Assembly (NCBI RefSeq): GCF_002150805.1
Contig: NZ_MTBA01000001.1
Location: forward strand, 641,854 to 705,853
Reading direction: 5' to 3'
Length of the DNA: 64,000 bases
Source of the DNA: Oceanospirillum sanctuarii
GTDB taxonomy: Bacteria > Pseudomonadota > Gammaproteobacteria > Pseudomonadales > Halomonadaceae
The translations under genes were made by a program, and so were the position numbers. Positions 28,001 to 35,344 of this stretch are shown in pieces; the stretch's first letter is position 1; the number at the start of each line of letters is the position of its first letter. A model generated the notes under the pieces. That model saw only the letters and a program-made list of their open reading frames with translations. It searched no databases and had not been told where the DNA came from.

Positions 28001-28142
28001 AGAAATGATGCAGCGTATTGCCGCGCCTATGATCGGCGGTATGGCCTCGGCGGTGGTGCTGACCTTACTGGTACTACCGGCTCTGTTTTATCTCTGGAAG
28101 CGCATCAGTCTGAGAAAGCTAATGACGGCAGGAGAAAACTGA
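25008..28142 (+). CDS. CusA-like heavy-metal RND efflux pump (HME-RND)
   Basis: This is the inner-membrane proton-driven pump of the tripartite system, 1044 residues, a normal length. The first transmembrane helix is near 14-30. N-terminal porter motifs include [10 protein letters not shown] and S-Y-P-G-Q-A-P-Q. The central helices contain the acidic charge-relay region ([13 protein letters not shown] near 403-415). The second periplasmic half contains [12 protein letters not shown] near 663, matching the CusA segment with a substrate-site Met. This pattern fits the monovalent Cu(I)/Ag(I) subgroup more than CzcA, though substrate is inferred. It overlaps the adaptor gene by 4 bases. Confidence 0.94.
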   Translation: MINRIIQASINNRLLVMLAGLVLVLYGAFTVKNTPVDAIPDLSDVQVIIKTSYPGQAPQVVEDQVTYPLTTAMLSVPGATVVRGYSFFGDSYVYIIFEDGTDIYWARSRVLEYLSQVTPNLPSTAKPALGPDATGVGWVYAYALTDRSGNHDLSQLRSLQDWFLKYELQTVPGVAEVATVGGMVKQYQIRVDPEKLRAYDLPLSAISQAVRKANQEAGASVIELAEAEYMVRATGYIQSVADLNQIPVKVSAKGTPLLLGEIADIVVGPQMRRGISELNGEGEAVGGVIVMRFGENASAVIDGVKQRLEELKASLPEGVEVVTTYDRSSLISNAVNNLQDKLLEEFIVVVVVCALFLFHLRSSLVVLFSLPVGILTAFIVMSWQGINANIMSLGGIAIAIGAMVDGAIVMIENVHKHMERTPLTDENRWQVIAKASGEVGPALFFSLLIITFSFVPVFALQGQEGKMFAPLAYTKTYAMAASAGLAVTLVPVLMGYFIRGKVIAEHKNPINRLLTAIYMPALKAVLRFPMVTLGMTLALLAVSLLPLKQIGSEFFPPLDEGDLMYMPTTYPGISIGKARELLQQTNKLIKQLPEVETVWGKVGRAETATDPAPLTMIETFIQLKPRDQWREGITTDDLKKELDRLVQFPGLTNAWVMPIKTRIDMLATGIKTPVGIKIAGESLSEIEHIGKELERIIKQVPGTASAYAERVAGGRYIKVDILREKAARYGLNIDDVQAVVTSAIGGMQIAQTIEGLERYPINLRYPASYRDSPEQLKQLPVVTPSGQRIALSDVANIIIEEGPPMIKTENARPNGWVYVDIEGRDLGSYVAEAQATVREQLELPAGYSVSWSGQYEYMERARKTLELVIPATLGIIILLLYLAFRRMGEVLLILTTLPLAMIGGVWLMSLLGYNFSIAVGVGFIALAGVAVEIGVIMLLYLNQSLDELKANSAEGFSQQDLQQAIVRGAGLRVRPVMMTVATVIIGLIPIMYGTGTGSEMMQRIAAPMIGGMASAVVLTLLVLPALFYLWKRISLRKLMTAGEN

Positions 28143-28263
28143 ATCGAAGCCTCTTAGCTAACAATGATGAATAACGCGATGAATAACGAATAGAACGGAT
28201 GGTCGCTTTTGCGACCTCCGTCAGCACAACGACTGTCATATCAAAAATAAAAGGTGAAACCCT

Positions 28264-28782
28264 ATGAAACATTCAATCAAGCACTCTCTGATCGCACTGA
28301 CTACCGCTGGTCTTCTGATGAGCGCAGCCCCAGGCTTTGCTCATACCGCGCACTGCAAAGACACTGAGCTGAGCCAGCTGATGGAAGGCATGAAAGATGA
28401 CCTGAAAGGTTATGTTGGAGCATTCAAAAAGTCTGACTCAGCGGCCATGCAGCAGAATCTGAATGAGCTGATTGCTGCTTCAGTTAAAGCGAAAAAATAT
28501 GTGCCTCTGAAACTGCAGCAGGAAGATATGCCAATGCCGAATATGAGTGCAGAAGAGCACTCTCAGATGGGTAGCATGCAGGGTATGCAAAACATGGAGG
28601 GGATGTCTCATAGCGCACACATGGAACACATGCGCTATCTGGAAGGTATCGACAAACTGAACGGCTTGTTTCGTCAGCTGAAAGCCGCAGGCGATGACAA
28701 GGGGCAGGTTAAGGCTTTGCTGGGTGAAATCAAAGAGCACAGCAAGTCCAGCCACGAAGCCTTCCGTAAGGACTGTGATTGA
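28264..28782 (+). CDS. Met/His-rich cytochrome b562-like periplasmic protein
   Basis: The 172-residue product has a signal peptide (about 1-26, G-F-A). The mature part aligns by eye with E. coli cytochrome b562: S-Q-L-M-E-x-M-K-D-D-L-K gives the axial Met (Met40) and K-S-S-H-E-A-F-R gives the axial His (His164). Both ligands sit at the expected ends of the four-helix bundle. An insert at about residues 85-125 is rich in Met and His (P-M-P-N-M, M-G-S-M-Q-G-M, M-S-H-S-A-H-M-E-H-M). Cys31 and Cys171 lie near the two ends and could form a disulfide. It lies 121 bp after the pump and is followed by a terminator, so it is likely the last gene of the metal operon. A metal chaperone or redox role is inferred. 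Confidence 0.75.
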   Translation: MKHSIKHSLIALTTAGLLMSAAPGFAHTAHCKDTELSQLMEGMKDDLKGYVGAFKKSDSAAMQQNLNELIAASVKAKKYVPLKLQQEDMPMPNMSAEEHSQMGSMQGMQNMEGMSHSAHMEHMRYLEGIDKLNGLFRQLKAAGDDKGQVKALLGEIKEHSKSSHEAFRKDCD

Positions 28783-28826
28783 TTCAGGGCTGGTAAAATC
28801 AGTTCTTAACAGATTTTAGGATTGAA

Positions 28827-28865
28827 AAAGCCGGATCAGCATCACTGCTGGCCCGGCTTTTACGT
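28827..28865 (+). terminator. Rho-independent terminator after the efflux operon
   Basis: The stem AAAGCCGG (28827-28834) with CCGGCTTT (28853-28860) also has an inner CAGC/GCTG pairing, followed by a short T run. It lies between convergent operons. On the minus strand it sits directly after the anchor protein gene and reads AAAGCCGG...GGCTTTTTC, so it may be bidirectional. Confidence 0.8.
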
Positions 28866-28888
28866 TTCAGGTTTTCAGTTCCGATAAA

Positions 28889-29596
28889 TCAGATAACGCG
28901 CTTCATTTCTACGTAATCACCCCGGGTTTTCAGTACGAGGGTGACATCTGAGGTCTGGCGGTTACGGAAGAACCAGCCGTGTTTACCGGTAAAAGCGGCT
29001 TTTAACTCACCGGAAGCACTGCGCACACCACGACCTTTCTCATAACTGATTCTCTGGCCGGAGCCATTGCCGTGGGTATCAAAGTTAAGCGGTCCTTCGA
29101 TCCCTTCCCAGTCGAAAACAGCCACTGCTCCGGCTTCCATCACCAGTTTGTATTCAACGCCCTGACCGGGTTTCAGGCTGATTCGGATCTCATCCCGCCA
29201 TTGCGGCTCCACAGACTCAGGCTGAGCCTCTGGCTTATCCTTCTCTGCTGTTTCTGTTTCTTTATCTGTCTCTGCAGGAGCAGATGAAACAGCTTCATCC
29301 GGAATGGCTGGGCTTGTATCAGGGGCTACAGACACTTTCTCTGTTGCTTCTGTTTTTTCAGCTTCTGCGCTCAGTTGCGCATCCAGCCTGGCTTCGGCTT
29401 CCAGCTGTTGTTTGATCTCACCCATATCCGTCAGCCCCAACATACGGCCAACACCCGTGGGATCGATGGCGTATTCCGCTGGCAGAATAATGGTAACCAG
29501 CAGCACCAGAGCAGTGAAAAAGGCAATTAAGGTGGAGCGAATCAGTTGTTTGCTACCCGGTAGCTCGGCACGGGTTGGCATATCAGAGTTGTACAT
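28889..29596 (-). CDS. Membrane-anchored periplasmic protein (HupE-associated 'transmembrane anchor' type)
   Basis: The 235-residue product has a short N-terminus (M-Y-N-S-D-M-P-T-R-A-E-L-P) followed by one transmembrane helix (about 22-40) and the motif L-P-A-E-Y-x-I-D-P-T-G. Then comes an acidic Glu/Ala/Pro linker (about 65-130), and a C-terminal periplasmic domain with F-D-W-E-G near 165, F-D-T-H-G-N near 178 and G-K-H-G-W-F-F-R-N near 203. Proteins with this N-terminus are commonly annotated as transmembrane anchor proteins and found next to HupE/UreJ-like genes, as here (55 bases downstream). The function is unknown. A link to metal transport is inferred from the operon and its convergent position beside the Cus-like genes. 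Confidence 0.75.
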   Translation of the reverse strand: MYNSDMPTRAELPGSKQLIRSTLIAFFTALVLLVTIILPAEYAIDPTGVGRMLGLTDMGEIKQQLEAEARLDAQLSAEAEKTEATEKVSVAPDTSPAIPDEAVSSAPAETDKETETAEKDKPEAQPESVEPQWRDEIRISLKPGQGVEYKLVMEAGAVAVFDWEGIEGPLNFDTHGNGSGQRISYEKGRGVRSASGELKAAFTGKHGWFFRNRQTSDVTLVLKTRGDYVEMKRVI

Positions 29597-29651
29597 AGTA
29601 AACCTATAGAATTCGTATCTCAGTGATAATCAGCTTGCGCAATGTAATGGT

Positions 29652-30422
29652 TTAGCTCAGCCAGTAGCCGGTCAGCTGATAACCGATCAGCATAAAACCG
29701 GTACTCATCATGGCGACATTGGCACTGTAAGCGTGTTTCAGAAAGCCGGAGCTTCTGCGCCAGAATCCCATCGCAATCAGAATGGCACTCAGTGCCAGCA
29801 GCTGTCCGATCTCAACACCCACATTGAAAGCGAGCAGGTTAGGGATGAGGCCATCTTCAGCGATGTTATATTCGATAATTTTGCTCGAAAGGCCAAAACC
29901 GTGGCAGAAACCGAAGATCAGGGTAGCGGCTCGGGTATCCGGCTGAAAACCAAACCAGCGCTGATATCCGCCCAGGTTATCCAGCGCCTTGTAAACCACA
30001 GACAGCCCGATAATAGCGTCAATCAGAAAGCTGTTGATGCCAATATTGAAAGCGACTCCGATCAGCATGGTAGTGGAGTGCCCGATGGCAAAAAGACTGA
30101 CATAGAGGGCGATATGCTTCATCCGGTAAAGGAAAAACACCACTCCCAGCAGGAAGAGAATATGGTCGTAACCTGTGACCATGTGTTTCGCCCCGAGATA
30201 AATAAAGGCGATCAGGTGCACCCCTGAGATCTCCTGAATATAACCCTTGTCACCCTGTGCAACGGCATGAGCCATCGCATCATTGGCAAAAACCGTTAAC
30301 AGTAATAGTGCCGTAGCCAGAACTAAAAAGGCTTTAAGCAATAATTTAAACGCGCCGTTAACACCTTCTTTGGTGAAAAGATTGCACCTAAGACCGGGGG
30401 CACGGTAAGTGGGTATCGACAT
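29652..30422 (-). CDS. HupE/UreJ-like membrane protein
   Basis: The ATG at 30422 is preferred over the upstream TTG (30428) because GGAG lies 6 bases before it, giving 256 residues. An N-terminal helix (about 27-48, ending A-M-A-H) resembles the signal of HupE proteins. About six further helices carry conserved His: G-Y-D-H-I-L-F-L-L-G near 87, I-G-H-S-T-T near 112 and G-F-C-H-G-F-G-L near 170. HupE/UreJ proteins are nickel or cobalt permeases, but this longer subgroup with an anchor-protein partner is not well characterised. Copper or another metal is equally possible given the surroundings. It lies between the His-rich protein and the anchor protein in a three-gene minus-strand run. Confidence 0.82.
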   Translation of the reverse strand: MSIPTYRAPGLRCNLFTKEGVNGAFKLLLKAFLVLATALLLLTVFANDAMAHAVAQGDKGYIQEISGVHLIAFIYLGAKHMVTGYDHILFLLGVVFFLYRMKHIALYVSLFAIGHSTTMLIGVAFNIGINSFLIDAIIGLSVVYKALDNLGGYQRWFGFQPDTRAATLIFGFCHGFGLSSKIIEYNIAEDGLIPNLLAFNVGVEIGQLLALSAILIAMGFWRRSSGFLKHAYSANVAMMSTGFMLIGYQLTGYWLS

Positions 30423-30470
30423 AGACAACTCCGCAATGTCGGTAAAGTCAGATTTAAAAAGTAAAAGTAA

Positions 30471-30920
30471 TCAGAACGCGGGCAGAGCTTTCGGAGGGCG
30501 GTCAAGACGGGAGACCAGACGGGGCAGAGAAGCCGTCATAAAGATAATCAGCAGAACTGAAGGGATTACGATAGCCCGCAGTTCGAGGGAATTTTGCCGA
30601 TCCGGCGTTTCATGGGAATGGGAACCGGGATCATGCTCGGTATGATGGCCGGATGATTCATTTTCAGAACCAACCGGGACATCATCAGAATACGAACGGA
30701 CATCCGACATCACCACATGGCTGTGATCCCCATGCTCGCTATGAGAGTGAGGCAGAAGATGGCTGTGAGATTCCGGTAGATGCCCCGCAAAACCTGATGA
30801 ACTGATTTGTCCGGGGAAAGAGGTAATCAGCCCATAAAACGCACATAGCAGTACCAGCAAACAGAGGTTAGGGTTTCGTCCTTGTCGCAGGGAGATAATC
30901 TGCCTTGTCATCGCTAACAT
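30471..30920 (-). CDS. Small His-rich membrane/periplasmic protein
   Basis: The 149-residue product has an N-terminal hydrophobic helix (about 17-38), then a long His-rich region (about 48-108; H-S-H-L-L-P-H-S-H-S-E-H-G-D-H-S-H and H-H-T-E-H-D). A second hydrophobic helix (about 113-132) follows, with an end in R-P-P-K-A-L-P-A-F. The architecture parallels the His-rich protein at 21343 on the other arm of the locus, including the Arg-Pro-Pro near the C-terminus. It is probably a periplasmic metal-buffering protein exposed between two helices (inference). It is the first gene of the minus-strand trio, 48 bases before the HupE-like start. The ribosome-binding site is weak; a second ATG at residue 4 is possible. 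Confidence 0.7.
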   Translation of the reverse strand: MLAMTRQIISLRQGRNPNLCLLVLLCAFYGLITSFPGQISSSGFAGHLPESHSHLLPHSHSEHGDHSHVVMSDVRSYSDDVPVGSENESSGHHTEHDPGSHSHETPDRQNSLELRAIVIPSVLLIIFMTASLPRLVSRLDRPPKALPAF

Positions 30921-31049
30921 ACTGATAATAAAGTTATCCCATGAAGAAGTAGGCTGAATCCGCAGCGTAAAACTACCATAGCATTCGGGGAGATAACATC
31001 GACTCGGCCTTCAGCTGACAACTTTTAACAGAGTGTAAAATCAGGAAAC

Positions 31050-31781
31050 CTAATCTTTGAGTCTAGTGATTTTCTGGTTAATAAAACGAACCAATGCTTC
31101 ACCCTTTTCATTCGGCTGGGCGATAAAGCGCAGTTGCCAGCTGCGATCCTGCCAGTTGAGTTTCTTTACCTTGCCTTCAAGCCGATCCCGCTTAACGATA
31201 TAGGCTCCAAGCCGACTGTCAGAGATTGCCAGATCGCAACGCTCATAAGCCAGCATCTGAAAAGATTGGGTGGGGTGAGTGACATTTACGCGGATAAAGC
31301 TGCCATCAGCGATCTTACGGTCAAATTCTGCAGAATAGATAAAACCAAGAACCGCACAGACTTTGGCAGGATGGGGCAGGTACATAATATTTCGGCTCCA
31401 GTAAACATCCTCCAGAGGCATAAAAACATCACTTGCCTTATAGGGGCGACTGCCAGACATCCATCGGATATCGCTGACTCTGAGGTCGATCTCACCCTTT
31501 TCAAAAGACTGATCGATGCGCTTGCGGGGAACCGGGACAATTTCCAACTGATATTGTGATCCGTCAAAAAAACGGTAGAGGCTATCGACTACTAAACCTT
31601 CAATCTTATCCGGTGTGACTTTCCAGTAGGGACTGTAATCGGTCGTGGTTAAACCGACCCGAACTCGTTCGGCTTCAGCCAGAGCATGGGAGGAAAAGAG
31701 GATAAACAGCATTAAACTAACGCCTAGAGCTGCGAGCGCCCGAACATAACCTGAAACTTTGTAGAGTGTGATTAAGCGCAT
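31050..31781 (-). CDS. Periplasmic solute-binding protein, family 3-like (orphan)
   Basis: The open frame continues upstream to a GTG at 31835, but the ATG at 31781 gives M-R-L-I-T-L-Y-K followed by a signal peptide (hydrophobic to about residue 34, S-H-A-L-A-E-A), so it is preferred (243 residues). The mature region begins R-V-G-L-T-T-T-D-Y-S-P-Y-W and has the two-lobe SBP_bac_3 pattern, with V-P-V-P-R-K-R-I-D-Q-S-F-x-x-G-E-I-D-L near residue 85. No transporter genes accompany it. Ligand unknown. It is downstream of the helicase gene by about 90 bases on the same strand. Confidence 0.72.
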   Translation of the reverse strand: MRLITLYKVSGYVRALAALGVSLMLFILFSSHALAEAERVRVGLTTTDYSPYWKVTPDKIEGLVVDSLYRFFDGSQYQLEIVPVPRKRIDQSFEKGEIDLRVSDIRWMSGSRPYKASDVFMPLEDVYWSRNIMYLPHPAKVCAVLGFIYSAEFDRKIADGSFIRVNVTHPTQSFQMLAYERCDLAISDSRLGAYIVKRDRLEGKVKKLNWQDRSWQLRFIAQPNEKGEALVRFINQKITRLKD

Positions 31782-31868
31782 AAGAAGCCTGATAGTCACT
31801 TTCTTACTAACATAACTATCCCTGAGCCATTCCACAACCGGGTACCTGGCGTCAGGCTGGGGTCGTCT

Positions 31869-34481
31869 TTATCGGTGCCACCAATCCGGCATCAGTGCCT
31901 GAACTTCCGGCTGCATAAAGCGGTCGTCAATCAGTTCAATCACGCCTGTATCTTCCGGTGACCGTATTAAGCGCCCTGCAGCTTGTATCACCTTACGCAG
32001 GCCGGGGTAGAGGTAGGTATAACGGTAGCCATCGCCAAAACGCTGTTCCAGTCGTTGCGACAGGGTTTCATGGAAGTCGTCGTAGGGCGGTAAGCCAAGG
32101 GTAGCGACAAAAACGCCGATCAGCGCATCACCGGGCAGGTCGATCCCTTCGGAGAAAGCCCCGCCTAATACCGCGAGCCCCACTAAACCCTGCTCATTGC
32201 GAAAGCGATCAATAAAATGCTGGCGATCAGCTTCTTTCATACCTGCAGATTGCACCTGCAGTGGTATCTCTGGGTACAACTCTGTGAGCCCCTTCTCTAG
32301 CTGCTGCAGATAACTGAAGCTACTCAGGTAAACCAGATAGTTGCCGGGCTTCTGTCGATATTGTGCTGCAATCCGCTGACATATTGGCGGTACGGAACGA
32401 TTTCTGTCCCGGAACCGTGTGCTAATGGGAACCCGTCTCAGATCCAGCTGATGACGCTGAAAAGGACCGGGCAGGGAAAGCCATAGTGCTTCCCTCGGTG
32501 GCTCACTAACAGTCCTTATAACTGGCCCCTGATCTGACTCTTGATTTGGCTCTGATTCTGTAACAGCTGAAGCTGCAACCTGACTACCCGCCATACCCAG
32601 CAAGTCCCGATAGTACTCAGCAGGGTTAAGGGTGGCTGAGAACAGTACGGTGGCATAAGCCCTGTTGAAACGCTCCCGCAGGAAATCCGCCGGAATCAGG
32701 TTCTGAATCTTTAACGCGGCTTTGATTTTCGGCTCACGAAACCTGGGGTTGCCCTTTGCAAGTTCCAATGTACAGAGGGAGTGTTGGTCAAACAGTTCGG
32801 CCAGCTTGAGAAAGCCTAGCGTATCGAACAATAGCTGTTGAAGTATCTGCTCTGAGCTGGCTGGTGGTTGTGCTTCTCCATAGCCTAATAGCTGTGTTTG
32901 CCGATGGAATGGCTGGTGTTCTTTCATAGAATCGGCCAGGTAGTCGGTAATGTCCGTTACCAGCTGATGCAGATAGCCGTTCAGCTGCTCCGGCACCTGA
33001 TCAAGGTTGACCGAAACCGTTTTATTGGAAAGCGTTTGATCCGAAGCCAGACTTCCGGTGTCATCCAAATGGTCAGCGGCTTCTTCTGCGATCAGCTTGC
33101 GCCAGCCCTGTTGTACCGCCTGAATCGGCTTTTTCAGGGGCTCGGGCACTGATTGAGCGGTCTTACTGTCTTTTAAAGCTCTGCTGAAGTGAGCGCGATC
33201 CAGCTGAGCAGAGTACATGCCCCGCGCCCGATCAATCAGGTTGTGGGCTTCATCCACCAAAGGCACAACTTTCCAATCGTTCTGTTGGCTCAGGCTGAAC
33301 AGTATCGCCTGACGGTCAAAATAGTGATTAACATCCCCGACCACCAGATCAGACCAACGTGCCATCTCCTGAGCCAGATAATAGGGACAAATCTCATGCT
33401 CTAGGGCGATACGGCGGATTTCATGCTGATCCAACCAATAGGTTTGCGCTGCGGCTTGTCTGGCGTGAGGCAGGCGATCGAAAAAGCCCTCCGCTAAAGG
33501 GCAGGAATCCCCATGACAGGCTTTGTCCGGATGTTCACAGGATTTTTCCTTGGCGCTCAGTTCCAATATGCGAACAGGCAGGAGCGGGGCATTCTGTGTA
33601 GCTGCACCCAAAGCCTGCTCCGGCTTTTCCCGGTCTGTATTTTTTCGATCTGTGTTTTTCTGATCTGAAGGTTTATAGCCGGACAGCTGTTTCAGGGCAT
33701 CCATAAACAACTGACGGCCAGTGGTGCGGGATGAGAGCAGAAACAGGCGATCCATCCCGCATTTGACCATCGCTTTGAGGGCGGGAAAACTAACGCCTAA
33801 GGTTTTTCCAAGCCCCGTGGGTGCTTCCAGTAATAACTGCCGACGCGTGAAGATGCCTTTATAGACGGCTTCACTCAGCTCCCTTTGAAACGGACGAAAT
33901 TCGGGGTAGGGGAATGCCAGTTGCTGTAAGGCGCTATCACGCTGTAAACGGTGCTCTGTCTCCTGCCGGTGCCAATTTGCATACTGATGACAGAGGTCTT
34001 CTGCGAATGCGATCAATACCTGAGCCTGCCAGAGGCTTTCATCCGGTGATTCCTGATCACGGTCGATATCGTAATAGACCAGCCGTAATCTGACTGCAGA
34101 GAGGTTGTCTCTCAGGCAAAGTAGTGCCCCGTAGACCTTAAGCTGAGCCAGATGCAGCTGGCGCTGTCCTTCACCAAGACGTTCCAGATCCCCGCGATGG
34201 GTTTTGATCTCTTCTAACAGAGGTATGAAACTGCTGTCAGCCGAGGTATCAGACGACAGATAGCCATCGGCACGGCCTTTAAGCTCTATCTCACCGATGT
34301 GACCTTCCAACAGATATTCCGCTTCATAGTCCGTATCCCTGTCACAGGCTTTTAGTCGCCGTTTTTGTAGCTTCTGATGACCGCGAATACCTTCCTCGGC
34401 GGTTGGCGAAGGAGTATAGCGAAACTCAAGACTGCCGCTGCGGGCGGCAAACTCACACAGAGAGCGAACCGCAACTTTCAT
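31869..34481 (-). CDS. XPD/DinG-family iron-sulfur DNA helicase with N-terminal PD-(D/E)XK-like nuclease domain
   Basis: The 870-residue product is a superfamily 2 helicase of the Rad3/XPD/DinG group (5' to 3' on DNA). The N-terminal 170 residues contain G-R-A-D-G-Y, L-L-E-E-I-K-T-H and H-L-A-Q-L-K-V-Y-G, the D...ExK...Q pattern of PD-(D/E)XK nucleases. Walker A is A-P-T-G-L-G-K-T (Lys226) and the DEAH box is at 410-413. Four Cys between them (S-C-E-H, A-C-H-G-D-S-C-P, E-I-C-P-Y-Y) suit the 4Fe-4S cluster. Late motifs include S-A-T-L-N, E-G-I-D-L-P-G-D and Q-A-A-G-R-L-I-R-S. Insertions rich in Asp/Lys/Thr (about 275-295) and Glu/Ser/Pro (about 650-670) look like low-complexity expansions. Similar helicases sit beside FAN1-like VRR-NUC genes in pseudomonads; here the FAN1 homologue is 25 kb away. 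Confidence 0.88.
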   Translation of the reverse strand: MKVAVRSLCEFAARSGSLEFRYTPSPTAEEGIRGHQKLQKRRLKACDRDTDYEAEYLLEGHIGEIELKGRADGYLSSDTSADSSFIPLLEEIKTHRGDLERLGEGQRQLHLAQLKVYGALLCLRDNLSAVRLRLVYYDIDRDQESPDESLWQAQVLIAFAEDLCHQYANWHRQETEHRLQRDSALQQLAFPYPEFRPFQRELSEAVYKGIFTRRQLLLEAPTGLGKTLGVSFPALKAMVKCGMDRLFLLSSRTTGRQLFMDALKQLSGYKPSDQKNTDRKNTDREKPEQALGAATQNAPLLPVRILELSAKEKSCEHPDKACHGDSCPLAEGFFDRLPHARQAAAQTYWLDQHEIRRIALEHEICPYYLAQEMARWSDLVVGDVNHYFDRQAILFSLSQQNDWKVVPLVDEAHNLIDRARGMYSAQLDRAHFSRALKDSKTAQSVPEPLKKPIQAVQQGWRKLIAEEAADHLDDTGSLASDQTLSNKTVSVNLDQVPEQLNGYLHQLVTDITDYLADSMKEHQPFHRQTQLLGYGEAQPPASSEQILQQLLFDTLGFLKLAELFDQHSLCTLELAKGNPRFREPKIKAALKIQNLIPADFLRERFNRAYATVLFSATLNPAEYYRDLLGMAGSQVAASAVTESEPNQESDQGPVIRTVSEPPREALWLSLPGPFQRHQLDLRRVPISTRFRDRNRSVPPICQRIAAQYRQKPGNYLVYLSSFSYLQQLEKGLTELYPEIPLQVQSAGMKEADRQHFIDRFRNEQGLVGLAVLGGAFSEGIDLPGDALIGVFVATLGLPPYDDFHETLSQRLEQRFGDGYRYTYLYPGLRKVIQAAGRLIRSPEDTGVIELIDDRFMQPEVQALMPDWWHR

Positions 34482-34563
34482 GGAATCAGTTTTTTCATCA
34501 GATAATCAGTCTTGTGAGCTTATTAGATCAAAAGTTAAAGAGCTGAGAGGAGGGCATAAAACA

Positions 34564-34587
34564 AAAATCCCTCCAGATGGAGGGATT
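34564..34587 (-). terminator. Strong minus-strand terminator after the small conserved protein
   Basis: A perfect 9-bp stem (AATCCCTCC with GGAGGGATT, 4-nt loop), read on the minus strand, is followed by TTTTTGTTTT. It lies 25 bases after the stop of the 34612 gene and upstream of the helicase start, separating the two. Confidence 0.85.
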
Positions 34588-34611
34588 CTATCAGAGGATA
34601 ACGACCAGCAG

Positions 34612-34917
34612 TTACGCTGACATCGGGATACGTGCCAGATGCGGTTCGTCATAGGTGGCAACTCGACCAATCACTTCATCATGGGCAACATGCTGGATTA
34701 GAGTGGCTTGTTTAACGCCGGCCTGAGCCAATGCCTGTCGAGCCTGATCCAGACTACGGAAAATCAAAGGGCGATTACGCCAGTTCAGCAAACGGTGAGA
34801 CTCGTCACCGGTCTGGATGCGGATGCCGTATTGGCTATGTGTCGCGTGGGTTACGATTTCTGCTTCCAGCTCTGCACCGCTACGGATTAGTTTTTTCAGT
34901 TCTTTAAATTTCATCAT
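34612..34917 (-). CDS. Small conserved protein (DUF6482-like)
   Basis: The 101-residue cytoplasmic protein has no signal or membrane segment. The sequence has an N-terminal helix (M-K-F-K-E-L-K-K-L-I) and beta-strand-like segments around residues 17-33. It then has F-R-S-L-D-Q-A-R-Q-A-L near 54-64 and a terminal H-D-E-V-I-G segment near 79. This pattern resembles DUF6482 proteins of Pseudomonas and Halomonas, whose role is not known; the family match is from memory and tentative. Two adjacent ATG codons (34917 and 34914) follow AAGGAG, and the second has the better spacing. It is monocistronic, with a strong terminator. Confidence 0.65.
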   Translation of the reverse strand: MMKFKELKKLIRSGAELEAEIVTHATHSQYGIRIQTGDESHRLLNWRNRPLIFRSLDQARQALAQAGVKQATLIQHVAHDEVIGRVATYDEPHLARIPMSA

Positions 34918-35344
34918 CAGACTCCTTCTTCATTATTTGCAGCCTGATAGCCTTCATAAGACGTCTCTATGTTTTACGTTTCTGTTTAGGGCTACTTTTT
35001 TTATGGATTTTAATTTTTATTACCGCCAAGGCCTTCGTTACCATTTTCAGGACGGTTTTACGGACTTTTGTCATTTTCCGATCACTAAGACATCCCAGCT
35101 ATACAGAAAGTTCCAAGCTGAGATGCGTTATCTGTAGTTATATCGACTGGCAAGAAACAAAGCTAATCAAAGGATCATTTCTGACCCTAGTATTGCACCT
35201 CAAATCCAGCTGTCGCTGCTACGCTTAAGAGATATGGATTTACTTCAGCGAATGCAAATATAAGCTTCTATTTATACCTATTTAATGTATCTTTGATGCA
35301 TAACTATAACAACTCAATCTTCTGAAGACCTCAAGGACTCCGCC
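34918..35344. other. Divergent intergenic region upstream of the large hybrid kinase
   Basis: This 427-base stretch is AT-rich toward the kinase start. A 44-codon open frame (35003-35137, M-D-F-N-F-Y-Y-R-Q-G) rich in aromatic residues is visible but has only a weak ribosome-binding site and no recognisable relatives, so it is not called as a gene. No clear terminator or operator dyad was seen. Confidence 0.5.

Noticed and set aside
35003-35137. 44-codon frame rich in aromatic residues upstream of the hybrid kinase
   Set aside because: Weak ribosome-binding site, no recognisable relatives, and lies in a promoter region. Kept only as a note.
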